In this document: piece by piece, positions 6,389 through 13,951 of the stretch
Layout of the letters: the number at the start of each line of letters is the position of its first letter
How positions within the stretch are numbered: position 1 is the stretch's first letter
Assembly (NCBI GenBank): GCA_013815485.1
Contig: JACDGB010000006.1
Coordinates: 1-15,026, forward strand
Reading direction: 5' to 3'
DNA: 15,026 nt
Origin: Rubrobacter sp.
GTDB taxonomy: Bacteria; Actinomycetota; Rubrobacteria; Rubrobacterales; Rubrobacteraceae
Notes under the pieces: generated by a model
The model's input: only the letters and a program-made list of their open reading frames with translations
The model's database searches: none
What the model was told of the DNA's origin: nothing
Program-made: the position numbers and the translations under genes

Positions 6389-8080
6389 ATGGGCGAGATG
6401 TCCTTCTTTTTCACCATATTGGCTAACCTCTGGCGGTCGTTTCGCAACGCTCGCGTCCGTCTCCTGACACGTCCCCCGGCCTACGTTTGGCTTGAGGTAA
6501 GCGGCGCGCTGCCGGAGTTCGAGCAAAGGGTGGGGTTCCTGCGACGCCGCCTTTCCTCCGCGCCTCTCGCGCCCAGCCTCGAAGGGCTGCGCGAGCGACT
6601 CGACCGCATCTCCGCCGACGGTCGCCCAAAAGGCGTGGTGCTGCGCCTCCGCGACCTGGACGCAAGCTGGACCGCGCTGGAAGAGTTGCGAATGGAACTC
6701 GCCCGTTTCCGGGAGCGCGGCGGCCGGGTCGTGGCGTACCTCACCGAACCCGATACCCGCTCGTATTACCTTGCTTGCGCCGCCGATGATGTGTTCGCCT
6801 CTCCGGTCTCCACCGTGAATGTCACCGGGGTGAGCGCACGGGTGAACTTCTTGAGGGATGGGCTCGAACGAGCCGGGATCTCGGCGGAGGTGATCTCCGT
6901 CTCACCCTACAAATCCGCCGGCGATACATTCACCCGCAACGACTTCTCCGATGAGGCCCGCGAACAGGCCGAACGCCTCCTCGAAGCCAGGTTCGTCACC
7001 CTGGTGGATGCCATCTCAGCGGGGAGAAACATGACCGTCGAGGATGTGCGGGCGAAGATAGATCTCGCGCCGTTCTCCGCCCGCGAGGCGATGGATGAAT
7101 CCCTCCTCGACGGCGTCTGCTACGAGGACGAACTGGCTGAGAGGCTCGGGATGGATGGGAAACGCGCCTCGCTCGCGGAGTGGGAGAGGGCGCGGCGGAC
7201 GTTGCGGATGCTGTACCGGACGCTCTCGCGACGAAGGGTTGGGCTGGTGAGCCTGTCCGGGGCGATTGTGCGGGGACGGAGCCGGAAGCTGCCCGTGCCG
7301 TTGCCTTTGCTTGGGAGGGAGCAGGCTGGGAGCGATTCGGTGATCGGTGCGCTGCGCGTCGCAGAGAAAGACCGGCGGATATCGGTCGTCCTCTTCCATG
7401 TGGATTCGCCCGGCGGGGATGCGTTGGCCTCTGACCTGATCTGGCGCGAGGTCGAGCGTATCAGGGCGAAGAAACCCGTGGTCGTCCTGATGGGCGCGGC
7501 GGCGGCCTCCGGCGGCTATTATGTCTCGGCCTCCGCAAGCCACGTCATAGCCCGCGCGAGCACCATCACCGGCTCCATCGGCGTTATCATCACCCGCCCC
7601 GTCGCCGCTGGACTATACGAGAAACTCGGCGTGAACCCCGTCGCTCTCGACCGGGGCGCCCACGTCGGCCTGATGGACGCCAGCCGTCCGCCCACGCCAG
7701 AGGAACTGGATGTATTGAAAAGCCAGCTCGGGAACTTCTACGACGAGTTCAAGGATCGCGTGTCGAAGGGGCGCGGCATGGAACTGGAGCCGCTCGAACG
7801 CATCGCCGGAGGCCGCGTGTGGACCGGCGCCGAGGCCCTGGACCTCGGGCTCGTGGACGAGGCCGGCGGTTTCCGGGACGCGCTCCGCAAGGCCGCCGAG
7901 CTTGGTGAAATGAAAGACGATCCCGGAATATTGGTGAAGATTTCGCCTCCACGTAGTGGTCGTCCCGCGCCAGGAGATCCGGTCGAGGTCGCGCGGGAGG
8001 CGGTGGAGACGATGATACAGGCGGCCGGCCAAATGAGCGGTGTCTGGGCCATCACGCCATACGAAATCTCCGATGGCTGA
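6389..8080 (+). CDS. sppA: Signal peptide peptidase SppA, 67K type
   Basis: This 563-residue protein has the two-domain layout of the long (E. coli-type) SppA. Such enzymes cleave leftover signal peptides in the membrane using a Ser-Lys dyad contributed by different halves. Lys175 in VSPYKSAGDTF matches the family lysine, and Ser374 in GAAAASGGYY matches the serine. The gap of 199 residues is close to the 200 in the E. coli enzyme (Lys209/Ser409). HVDSPGGDALASDL and the TGSIGVI strand complete the ClpP-like core. The N-terminus has only a short hydrophobic patch (SFFFTILANLW), so membrane attachment is probably monotopic or absent. ACGGGGTG at 6374-6381 can serve as ribosome binding site. It is divergent from the PerR-like gene and may be co-transcribed with the MFS gene 56 bases downstream. 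Confidence 0.95.
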   Translation: MGEMSFFFTILANLWRSFRNARVRLLTRPPAYVWLEVSGALPEFEQRVGFLRRRLSSAPLAPSLEGLRERLDRISADGRPKGVVLRLRDLDASWTALEELRMELARFRERGGRVVAYLTEPDTRSYYLACAADDVFASPVSTVNVTGVSARVNFLRDGLERAGISAEVISVSPYKSAGDTFTRNDFSDEAREQAERLLEARFVTLVDAISAGRNMTVEDVRAKIDLAPFSAREAMDESLLDGVCYEDELAERLGMDGKRASLAEWERARRTLRMLYRTLSRRRVGLVSLSGAIVRGRSRKLPVPLPLLGREQAGSDSVIGALRVAEKDRRISVVLFHVDSPGGDALASDLIWREVERIRAKKPVVVLMGAAAASGGYYVSASASHVIARASTITGSIGVIITRPVAAGLYEKLGVNPVALDRGAHVGLMDASRPPTPEELDVLKSQLGNFYDEFKDRVSKGRGMELEPLERIAGGRVWTGAEALDLGLVDEAGGFRDALRKAAELGEMKDDPGILVKISPPRSGRPAPGDPVEVAREAVETMIQAAGQMSGVWAITPYEISDG

Positions 8081-8136
8081 TAGTATTTTCTGGCTGCGTC
8101 CGGCTACCGGCGCGAATCTTTGACAAAGGTTTTCTA

Positions 8137-9324
8137 TTGAACGAGATCTCCAAAAAAGGCGTTGACCGGCGGGCGATGTCCGTCCTGTCCGGCGGTCACC
8201 TGTTCACCGACGTGAACCAGGGCGCGGTCGCCGCGCTCATCCCGTTCCTGGTGGCGGAACGAGGGATCTCGCTCGCCGCCGCTGGTGCGCTCGTCCTGGC
8301 CGCGACCGTAAGCTCTTCGGTGGTGCAGCCGATCTTCGGGATCTTCTCCGACCGGCGACCGCTCCCGATTCTGATGCCGCTCGGCTTGCTGGTGGCGGGG
8401 ATCGGCATGGCGCTTGTCGGGGCGGCCCCGAGCTACCCGCTCATACTCGTCTGCGTGATATTTAGCGGCATCGGGGTGGCGGCTTTCCACCCTGAAGCGG
8501 CTCGCTTCGCCAACTACGTCTCCGGCGCGGGCCGTGCGCGGGGCATGAGCTTCTTCTCCGTCGGTGGCAACGCCGGGTTCGCCCTCGGCCCGGTCTTCGC
8601 CACGCCCCTCGTCCTCATCTTCGGGTTGCCGGGAACCTTGTTTCTCGCCCTGCCCGCAGCCCTCATGGCGGCGGTTTTGATCTTCGATCTTCCACGCCTT
8701 CGCAGCTTCCAGCCGGAGCCCACCGAAGGCGCGAACGGGCATTCCGCCGAAACTCCGGCTGCCTGGGGGCCATTCGCCCGGATGGTCGGGGTTGTCACGC
8801 TGCGTTCTTTCCTGTACTTCGGGCTGGTGGCTTTCGTGGCCTCATACTACGGGCAGGTGCTCGGTACGTCTCCCGCCTTCGGGAACGTCGCGCTCACGGT
8901 GATGCTCGCGAGCGGGGCCGTCGGGACGCTCTTCATGGGGCCGCTTGCCGACCGCTTCGGACGGCGGGCCGTGCTGGCTGTTTCGATGTTTCTATTAGGG
9001 CCACTCGTTTTCCTCTTCACGCTCTGCGGGCCATTAACAGGGATGGCGGTTCTCGCCTTGATCGGGGCGGCGGTCATCGGGACGTTTGGCGTCACGGTGG
9101 TGATGGGTCAGGAGTATTTGCCTGGCAGGATCGGGCTCGCCGCGGGCATCACGATGGGCCTCTCCATTGGTATCGGTGGCCTCGGCGCGCCCGTCCTCGG
9201 CCTCGTCGCCGACGATTACGGCCTCACAACCACGATGCTCATCGTGGCGGCGCTGCCGGTGTTCGGACTCCTGCTCACCCTGACCCTGCCCGCGAAGCCG
9301 CCCGAGGCCCGCGAAGCTGGTTGA
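8137..9324 (+). CDS. Major facilitator superfamily transporter, fosmidomycin-resistance (Fsr)-like
   Basis: This 395-residue inner-membrane protein has about twelve hydrophobic segments split by a hydrophilic loop near residues 196-217. Landmarks are SGGHLFTDVNQGAVAALIPF at the first helix, the MFS motif A GIFSDRRPL (68-76), GVAAFHPEAARFA in helix 4, SFFSVGGNAGFALGP, and a second motif A, GPLADRFGRRA. The GHL-TD-NQG and AAFHPEA signatures are those of Fsr-type drug/proton antiporters, so export of a small toxic compound is the likely role; the substrate is unknown. The start is TTG at 8137, with AAAGGT about six bases upstream. The ATG at 8176 (residue 14) is possible but lacks a binding site. 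A TTGACA hexamer at 8120-8125 has no matching -10. Confidence 0.93.
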   Translation: MNEISKKGVDRRAMSVLSGGHLFTDVNQGAVAALIPFLVAERGISLAAAGALVLAATVSSSVVQPIFGIFSDRRPLPILMPLGLLVAGIGMALVGAAPSYPLILVCVIFSGIGVAAFHPEAARFANYVSGAGRARGMSFFSVGGNAGFALGPVFATPLVLIFGLPGTLFLALPAALMAAVLIFDLPRLRSFQPEPTEGANGHSAETPAAWGPFARMVGVVTLRSFLYFGLVAFVASYYGQVLGTSPAFGNVALTVMLASGAVGTLFMGPLADRFGRRAVLAVSMFLLGPLVFLFTLCGPLTGMAVLALIGAAVIGTFGVTVVMGQEYLPGRIGLAAGITMGLSIGIGGLGAPVLGLVADDYGLTTTMLIVAALPVFGLLLTLTLPAKPPEAREAG

Positions 9325-9422
9325 TGGCTTCGAGATGAGCGATCTTTCTCTCGTCGCCTGTGATCGGAACCTCATGCTTTCGGTTTCATTCCGGTAACAT
9401 TGCAGAATGATCGCGTTTCCCG

Positions 9423-9434
9423 AAAGGGCCCTTT
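9423..9434. promoter_or_regulatory. 12-bp perfect palindrome next to the MMPL start codon
   Basis: AAAGGGCCCTTT is fully self-complementary and ends six bases before the GTG at 9441. Its AAAGGG half is the only Shine-Dalgarno-like sequence for the gene. It could be a repressor site or a structure that hides the ribosome binding site. Confidence 0.4.
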
Positions 9435-9440
9435 AGACCC

Positions 9441-11999
9441 GTGAGAATCTTTCACTTACTGGGTGAATTTACCTATCGCTATCGCGTGGCGGTGGTGCTC
9501 GCGTGGGTGGCGCTGGTCATTGCGAGCTTGTTCCTCGCCCCGAACCTCGGTGGCCGTCTCAAGGGTGGGGGCTTCGAGGGCGCGAACTCGGAGGCCGAGA
9601 GGGCGCAGAACGTGATGGCCGAGGAGTTCGGCGCCTCCCCGGCGACCCTGACGATCGTCTTCGAGGGAGACGGGCTCTCCGCGAAGAGCGACGAGTTCCA
9701 GGAAAGGCAAAATGCGGCTCTCTCAGGACTGCGCGACATGTCCGAGACGGGACAGGTGACCACCTACTCGGATGCCAGGGATTCCCGCTTCATCTCCGAG
9801 GATGGGGAGAAGAGCTACGCGCTCGTGAGCTTCAACGTCTCCTCTGACGAGACGGAAGACCTGGTGGGCGAGGTCCGTGGTCAGGTCCGCTCGGATTCAC
9901 TGGAGACTTACGTGACGGGCGCGCCGGCCGTGTATCAGGACATCACGGAGGCCAGCAACGAGGACATCAGAAAGGCCGAGAAGTATGCTTTGCCGTTCGC
10001 GCTCATCATCTTGATCCTCGCTTTCGGCACGCTTGTGGCGGCGGCGGTTCCGGTGGTGGTCGGGGGCGTCAGCGTGCTGGTGGCGCTGGCTACGTTGTAC
10101 TTCGTGGCCGGCGCATACGACATGTCCGTTTTCGTGTTGACGATCTCGACGATGCTCGGCCTCGGTCTCGGGATAGACTACGCGCTCTTCGCCGTCAGCC
10201 GTTTCCGGGAGGAACTGGAACACTATTCTGTCTCCGAGGCTGTGCCCAGGATGGTTGCGACGGCGGGGCGGTCCATCTTCTTCTCCGGGACGGCGGTCCT
10301 GATCGGGCTTTCCGGTTTGCTCTTCTTCCCGTTCATGTTCATGCGCTCTATCGGCGTGGCTGGCGTGGTCGTGGTCTTCGTCTCCGTGACGGCTGCCCTG
10401 ACGCTCCTGCCAGCCTCGCTCGGCATGATCGGATACCGCATAAACGCCCTCGCCGTGCGGCGGCGCAGCGTCATATCCGGCGCGGGATTCTGGGGGCGCA
10501 GCGCGGAGTTGGTGATGCGCCACCCCCTGATCGTGCTTCTCCTCGTCGGCGTGTTGCTCGCCGGACTTCTCTACCCGGTCACCCACATGCGAGTCGGCAT
10601 CCCCGAGGCGAGCGTGCTCCCGGAAAAGTACGAATCCCGCGCCGGCGACGATATCCTCAAACAGGACTTCGACTACGCCGCCCTGAACCCGATGGAGATC
10701 GTCACTACCCTCCAAGATGACCCCGTGAGCGCCGAAAGTCTCGCGGACATCGAGCAACTCGGGGACCGCGTCGAGGACACGGATGGCGTGAAGCGCGTCG
10801 AGAGCCTGTACACCATCGGGGCCGGAGGCGCGCGCGAGTATGCCGAGCGCGTGAGCGACGCCAGGAACGAGGCCGAAGCCGAGGCCGGTAGCAAGGTGGA
10901 TGGGCTGGTCGAGGAGCAGATCCAAACTCAAATCTCGGAGCGCACTGACGAGACGGTACAGCAACAACTCGAGGAGGTGCGAGCGCAGTACGGCTCCGTC
11001 CCACCGGGGACCGAGGAGCAGATCCGGGCCGAAGTGGAGCCTCGGGTGGCGGAAGAGGTGCGCGGGGCGGAGGGTCAAATACGGGCCGAAGTCGAGCGTC
11101 AGGCCGCTGCGGAGGTGGACCGGGCGGTGCCCGAGTTGCCAGATGGAATCTCCGCCGGTGGCGAGGTGACTCCCGAGGGCGTGGCGAATTTCCTGGAGTT
11201 GCCGGAGGCCCGCGATTCGGAGGAGATCAGGGACGCAGTGGGATTCTATGCCGCCGGAGACCGGACATTATTGCGGGCAGTGCCGGAGGCGAGCCCGTAC
11301 ACCGAGGAGTCCCGCGTCGCCGTGGACGAAGTGCGGGCCGTCGAGGCGCCGGAGGGGACGAGTTTCCTGGTTGGCGGTCTCTCCGCGGGACAGAAAGATT
11401 TCATCACCAGGTTGTACGGAGACGCGCCGTATGCGGCGGCGTTCGTTCTCGGGGTGACGTATTTGATCTTGTTCCTAACCTTCCGCTCTGTGTTCATTCC
11501 GCTGAAGGCGGTGATCGTGAACATCCTCAGCCTGACGGCGAGCTTCGGGGCGATGGTCTTCGTGTTCCAGGACGGGAACTTCTCCGGCCTCCTGAACTTC
11601 ACTCCTCTTGGATTCGTGGACGCGACGCTGCCCATTTTGATGTTCTGCACGGTTTTCGGGGTCTCGATGGACTACGAGGTCTTTCTACTATCGCGCATCC
11701 GCGAAGCCTACGAGAACGGCGACTCCAACACCGCCAGCGTGGCGAAGGGACTCGTCGCGACGGCGGGCATTATCACGTCAGCGGCGGCGATCATCATCGT
11801 CGTCACCGGTGCTTTTTCTTTCACCGGCATCATTATCACGAAAGCCGTCGGCCTGGGGCTCGCGGTGGCCGTCTTCGTTGACGCCACCATCATCCGCGTC
11901 CTCCTCGTCCCCGCGACCATGCGTATCCTGGGCGACTGGAACTGGTGGCCCGGCGGACGTAAACGCACCTTCGGTAGCAAACCGAAGAAGGGTAGATAA
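9441..11999 (+). CDS. MMPL-family RND transporter
   Basis: This 852-residue protein has the duplicated RND layout. One N-terminal helix (about 17-35) precedes an extracytoplasmic domain and a five-helix bundle (about 181-335). Helix 7 (about 360-382) precedes a second extracytoplasmic domain and a last bundle (about 665-830). The proton-relay motifs are present in both halves: GLGIDYALF (Asp246-Tyr247) and GVSMDYEVFLLSRI (Asp744-Tyr745), as in MmpL3-type lipid exporters. An unusual helical insert (about 462-565) in the second periplasmic-side domain has repeated EEQI-x-x-E-V patterns. The substrate is probably a lipid or hydrophobic compound but cannot be named. The GTG at 9441 is the only usable start, since an in-frame TGA lies at 9408. 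It follows the MFS gene by 116 bases and precedes the Fur-like gene's promoter. Confidence 0.95.
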   Translation: MRIFHLLGEFTYRYRVAVVLAWVALVIASLFLAPNLGGRLKGGGFEGANSEAERAQNVMAEEFGASPATLTIVFEGDGLSAKSDEFQERQNAALSGLRDMSETGQVTTYSDARDSRFISEDGEKSYALVSFNVSSDETEDLVGEVRGQVRSDSLETYVTGAPAVYQDITEASNEDIRKAEKYALPFALIILILAFGTLVAAAVPVVVGGVSVLVALATLYFVAGAYDMSVFVLTISTMLGLGLGIDYALFAVSRFREELEHYSVSEAVPRMVATAGRSIFFSGTAVLIGLSGLLFFPFMFMRSIGVAGVVVVFVSVTAALTLLPASLGMIGYRINALAVRRRSVISGAGFWGRSAELVMRHPLIVLLLVGVLLAGLLYPVTHMRVGIPEASVLPEKYESRAGDDILKQDFDYAALNPMEIVTTLQDDPVSAESLADIEQLGDRVEDTDGVKRVESLYTIGAGGAREYAERVSDARNEAEAEAGSKVDGLVEEQIQTQISERTDETVQQQLEEVRAQYGSVPPGTEEQIRAEVEPRVAEEVRGAEGQIRAEVERQAAAEVDRAVPELPDGISAGGEVTPEGVANFLELPEARDSEEIRDAVGFYAAGDRTLLRAVPEASPYTEESRVAVDEVRAVEAPEGTSFLVGGLSAGQKDFITRLYGDAPYAAAFVLGVTYLILFLTFRSVFIPLKAVIVNILSLTASFGAMVFVFQDGNFSGLLNFTPLGFVDATLPILMFCTVFGVSMDYEVFLLSRIREAYENGDSNTASVAKGLVATAGIITSAAAIIIVVTGAFSFTGIIITKAVGLGLAVAVFVDATIIRVLLVPATMRILGDWNWWPGGRKRTFGSKPKKGR
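11969..11987 (+). other. Hairpin overlapping the 3' end of the MMPL gene
   Basis: CTTCGGT (11969-11975) and ACCGAAG (11981-11987) form a perfect 7-bp stem with an AGCAA loop, ten bases before the MMPL stop codon. No T-run follows, so it is a doubtful terminator, but it may stabilise or attenuate the transcript before the fur-like promoter. Confidence 0.4.
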
Positions 12000-12008
12000 G
12001 ACCGATTC

Positions 12009-12043
12009 TTGATCTCGACCCGTGACGGGAATAGACTAAGTGC
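12009..12043 (+). promoter_or_regulatory. Promoter of the Fur-like gene, probably giving a leaderless mRNA
   Basis: TTGATC (12009-12014) and TAGACT (12032-12037) are separated by exactly 17 bases. The -10 ends six bases before the ATG at 12044, which places the expected transcription start at the A of the start codon. No Shine-Dalgarno sequence is present. The -35 begins ten bases after the end of the MMPL gene. Confidence 0.7.
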
Positions 12044-12457
12044 ATGGTCGAATTCGAGCAGATACTCAAGAGTCAGGGTTATCGTCTGACCAATCAGCGG
12101 CGGGTGATCGCGCGCGAGTTGGATGGCGAGCGGCATCTTTCGGCGGAGGAGATCTACGACCGGGTCAAGAACGAGCACCCGGAGATAGGTCTCTCGACGG
12201 TCTACCGGACGCTGGATCTATTGACCGAGCTTGGCATCGTTCGCAAGGGCGACTTCGGGGAGGGATACTCGCGCTATGAGCTTGCGACGGAGCGTATGCA
12301 CCATCACGCCCGCTGCGAAGTGTGTGGCAACGTCATCGAGTTCAACGAAGAGCTAATGGAGTATCTCGCCTTGCAAGTCGAGCGCGAGACCGGCTTCGTG
12401 ACGGACTGGCATGAGATCACGCTTCATGGCCGCTGCGCGAACTGCGCGGCTTCGTAG
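12044..12457 (+). CDS. Fur-family transcriptional regulator (Fur-like metal site)
   Basis: This is a 137-residue protein of normal Fur length. The DNA-binding half includes RLTNQRRVIARELDGERHLS and TVYRTLDLLTELGIV. Two CxxC pairs (91/94 and 131/134) form the structural zinc site. Fur-type sensing ligands are all in place: His31, Glu79 (in RYEL), His86, His88 and Glu99, plus Glu106 and His123 of the second site. Glu rather than Asp at position 79 separates it from the PerR-like paralog in this window. It most likely represses target genes when loaded with iron or another divalent metal; zinc or manganese sensing is not excluded. Its own promoter overlaps the end of the MMPL gene region and gives no leader. 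Its stop codon directly abuts the stop of the convergent hydrolase gene. Confidence 0.94.
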   Translation: MVEFEQILKSQGYRLTNQRRVIARELDGERHLSAEEIYDRVKNEHPEIGLSTVYRTLDLLTELGIVRKGDFGEGYSRYELATERMHHHARCEVCGNVIEFNEELMEYLALQVERETGFVTDWHEITLHGRCANCAAS

Positions 12458-13216
12458 CTAGACGCTAAACTTCGTGCCGTCCTCAGCCAAAACCACTTCC
12501 CCATCGTAGCCGCGTCCGACCTCGGCCACCAGATCCAGCCCTTCCGCCGCCGGATAGATGTGCGTGAGAACGACGCGCTCGACCTCGGCCTCCGAGGCTA
12601 TACGGGCGACGCCTCCTGGCGTGAGGTGTCCGGGGATGGGGCTGTTGTCGGGGAAGGAACATTCGATCAGCATGGTGTGGGCACCACGCGCCAACTCCAC
12701 AACGGATTCTGAGTATTGCGTGTCGCCCGTGTACACGAACGCTCCGCCGTCGCCTTCGAGACGGTAGGCGATGCTCTCCGGGCGGTGTTCGGCGGGCGCC
12801 CAGCGCAGGGTGCAGCCGGGTAGATCGAGGGGCTCGGCGGTTATCACCGGAAGCTCGTTTATCTGCGTGGGGTAGTCGCCGATCATCCATTCGCCCCAGA
12901 CGGCTGTGATCGAACGCCAGAACTCCCGGAATGGCTCGGGGCCGGAGATGGCGAGGGGGCGGATGCGTTCCTCGTCCGAGCCGTACTTGATGGCGAAGAG
13001 GAGCGGCACGATGTCCACCGTATGGTCGGGGTGGAAGTGGGTAAAGAAGATGCGGTCAACGGAGAAGAGATCCAGGCCAGCATGCACCATCCCTCGCACC
13101 GCTCCGGAACCGAGGTCGAAGACCATCATCTCCCCTCCGGATCTCACGACCACGCAACTCTGACGGCGGGCGAGGCGCGGGGCTGCCGTGCCCGAGCCGA
13201 CGACCGTTATCTCCAT
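12458..13216 (-). CDS. Metallo-beta-lactamase-fold hydrolase, RNase Z-like
   Basis: From the ATG at 13216 (252 residues) the protein begins MEITVVGSGTAAPRLARRQS, the usual first strand and loop of RNase Z-like hydrolases. The dizinc motif THFHPDH supplies His60, His62, Asp64 and His65. Likely further ligands are His144 (in APAEHRPES), Asp165 (in VYTGDT) and His219 (in VLTHIYP). GHLTPGGVA (from about 196) is a common late motif. The length is shorter than typical tRNase Z and I see no exosite arm, so a general phosphodiesterase or other hydrolase is as likely. The start is chosen for its strong GGAGG site, five bases upstream. An in-frame ATG at 13285 overlaps the PAP2 stop (ATGA) but would add an unconserved-looking leader lying in repeat-like DNA. 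Confidence 0.9.
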   Translation of the reverse strand: MEITVVGSGTAAPRLARRQSCVVVRSGGEMMVFDLGSGAVRGMVHAGLDLFSVDRIFFTHFHPDHTVDIVPLLFAIKYGSDEERIRPLAISGPEPFREFWRSITAVWGEWMIGDYPTQINELPVITAEPLDLPGCTLRWAPAEHRPESIAYRLEGDGGAFVYTGDTQYSESVVELARGAHTMLIECSFPDNSPIPGHLTPGGVARIASEAEVERVVLTHIYPAAEGLDLVAEVGRGYDGEVVLAEDGTKFSV

Positions 13217-13281
13217 GAGTTCCTCCCTCTGGCCGGAAGCTGTCAGCCCTTGCGCCGACAGGTCAGCCACGTTGTGACTGG

Positions 13282-13938
13282 TCATCCACTCTCGCTGAGC
13301 CGGTCCTCAGATCTTAGCTGACGGCTGATCGCTGTAGCTGATCTCTTTCTAAATGTCCACGCGAGCCCAACGATACCGAGTATTGCGCCCCCGAGCACGT
13401 CTGAGGCCCAGTGAACTCCGAGGTATACTCGGCTGAGGGCCATTCCGGCGAGACAGATCACGACGACCGCGCGTGCGATCCCATTGTTCCATAGGACGAA
13501 CACCGCTCCGAGCAGTAGTACTGACCTCAGAGTGTGGCCGCTCGGATAGGGGAAGGGGTGCTCCAGCGCCACGAGCAGCGTCGGGTCCGCCGCCCTGGCC
13601 GTCGCCTCCGGCACGGGCGGCGTCGGAAGTAGGAGCTTCAGCGCCAATTCCACGAATCCGGTAAAGATGAACGCAGCCAGCAGACGCCTTCCGAGTCTTC
13701 CGCGACCGGACACGAATAAGACGGCGAGAAGCGTGATCAGGGCCGCTCCAATCACCTCCAAACTTCCCGCGAGCGACAAGAAACCGCCCAGGGTATCCAG
13801 CGCGCCGGAGACAACTATCTGGGAGGCGTGGAGTGTCCACCGGTCGAGATCCTCGAACAAGCCGGCTCCCGCCGCAGCGGACACGAAGACGAAGGCCGCG
13901 GTCGAGACCGCGAATAGCCGATTCGCAGCACGGTTCAT
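13282..13938 (-). CDS. PAP2-family membrane phosphatase
   Basis: This 218-residue protein has about six membrane helices and the type 2 phosphatidic acid phosphatase core. Motif C2 is YPSGHT (Pro132 to His135), with His135 as acid. Motif C3 is SRVYLGVHWASD, with Arg170, nucleophile His176 and Asp180. Motif C1 keeps Lys101 (KLLLPTPPVP), but the usual R-P at its end is P-P, so the first phosphate-binding arginine is missing. Family members dephosphorylate lipid phosphates such as undecaprenyl pyrophosphate or phosphatidate at the outer face of the membrane. The C-terminal tail (about SATAISRQLRSEDRLSESG) is encoded by heptamer-repeat DNA and looks added on. The ATG at 13938 has no ribosome binding site and lies 13 bases after a strong hairpin. 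The hydrolase gene follows on the same strand. Confidence 0.9.
   Translation of the reverse strand: MNRAANRLFAVSTAAFVFVSAAAGAGLFEDLDRWTLHASQIVVSGALDTLGGFLSLAGSLEVIGAALITLLAVLFVSGRGRLGRRLLAAFIFTGFVELALKLLLPTPPVPEATARAADPTLLVALEHPFPYPSGHTLRSVLLLGAVFVLWNNGIARAVVVICLAGMALSRVYLGVHWASDVLGGAILGIVGLAWTFRKRSATAISRQLRSEDRLSESG
13317..13343. repeat. Short heptamer-type tandem repeat (GCTGAYN) at the end of the PAP2 gene
   Basis: The plus strand reads GCTGACG, GCTGATC, GCTGTA, GCTGATC, spacing 7, 7, 6, 7. A degenerate relative (AGCTGTCAGC ... AGGTCAGCC) lies at about 13239-13268 in the PAP2-hydrolase spacer. Such heptamer arrays occur as dispersed intergenic repeats in several bacterial genomes. Confidence 0.5.
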
Positions 13939-13951
13939 GGCGTCGGACGCG

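Noticed and set aside
7016..7543. Minus-strand open frame inside sppA
   Set aside because: Shadow frame; no motif, no start signal, and it opposes a catalytic domain with conserved codons.
8120..8125. TTGACA as the -35 of a promoter for the MFS gene
   Set aside because: No acceptable -10 lies 16-18 bases downstream, and that position would be within the coding sequence from the TTG start.
9897..11078. Minus-strand open frame of 393 codons inside the MMPL gene
   Set aside because: His/Arg/Asp-rich shadow of a confidently identified transporter gene.
13217..13285. ATGA overlap start for the RNase Z-like hydrolase
   Set aside because: It looks like translational coupling, but the extra 23 residues precede the normal family N-terminus, lie in repeat-like DNA, and a strong Shine-Dalgarno sequence marks the ATG at 13216.
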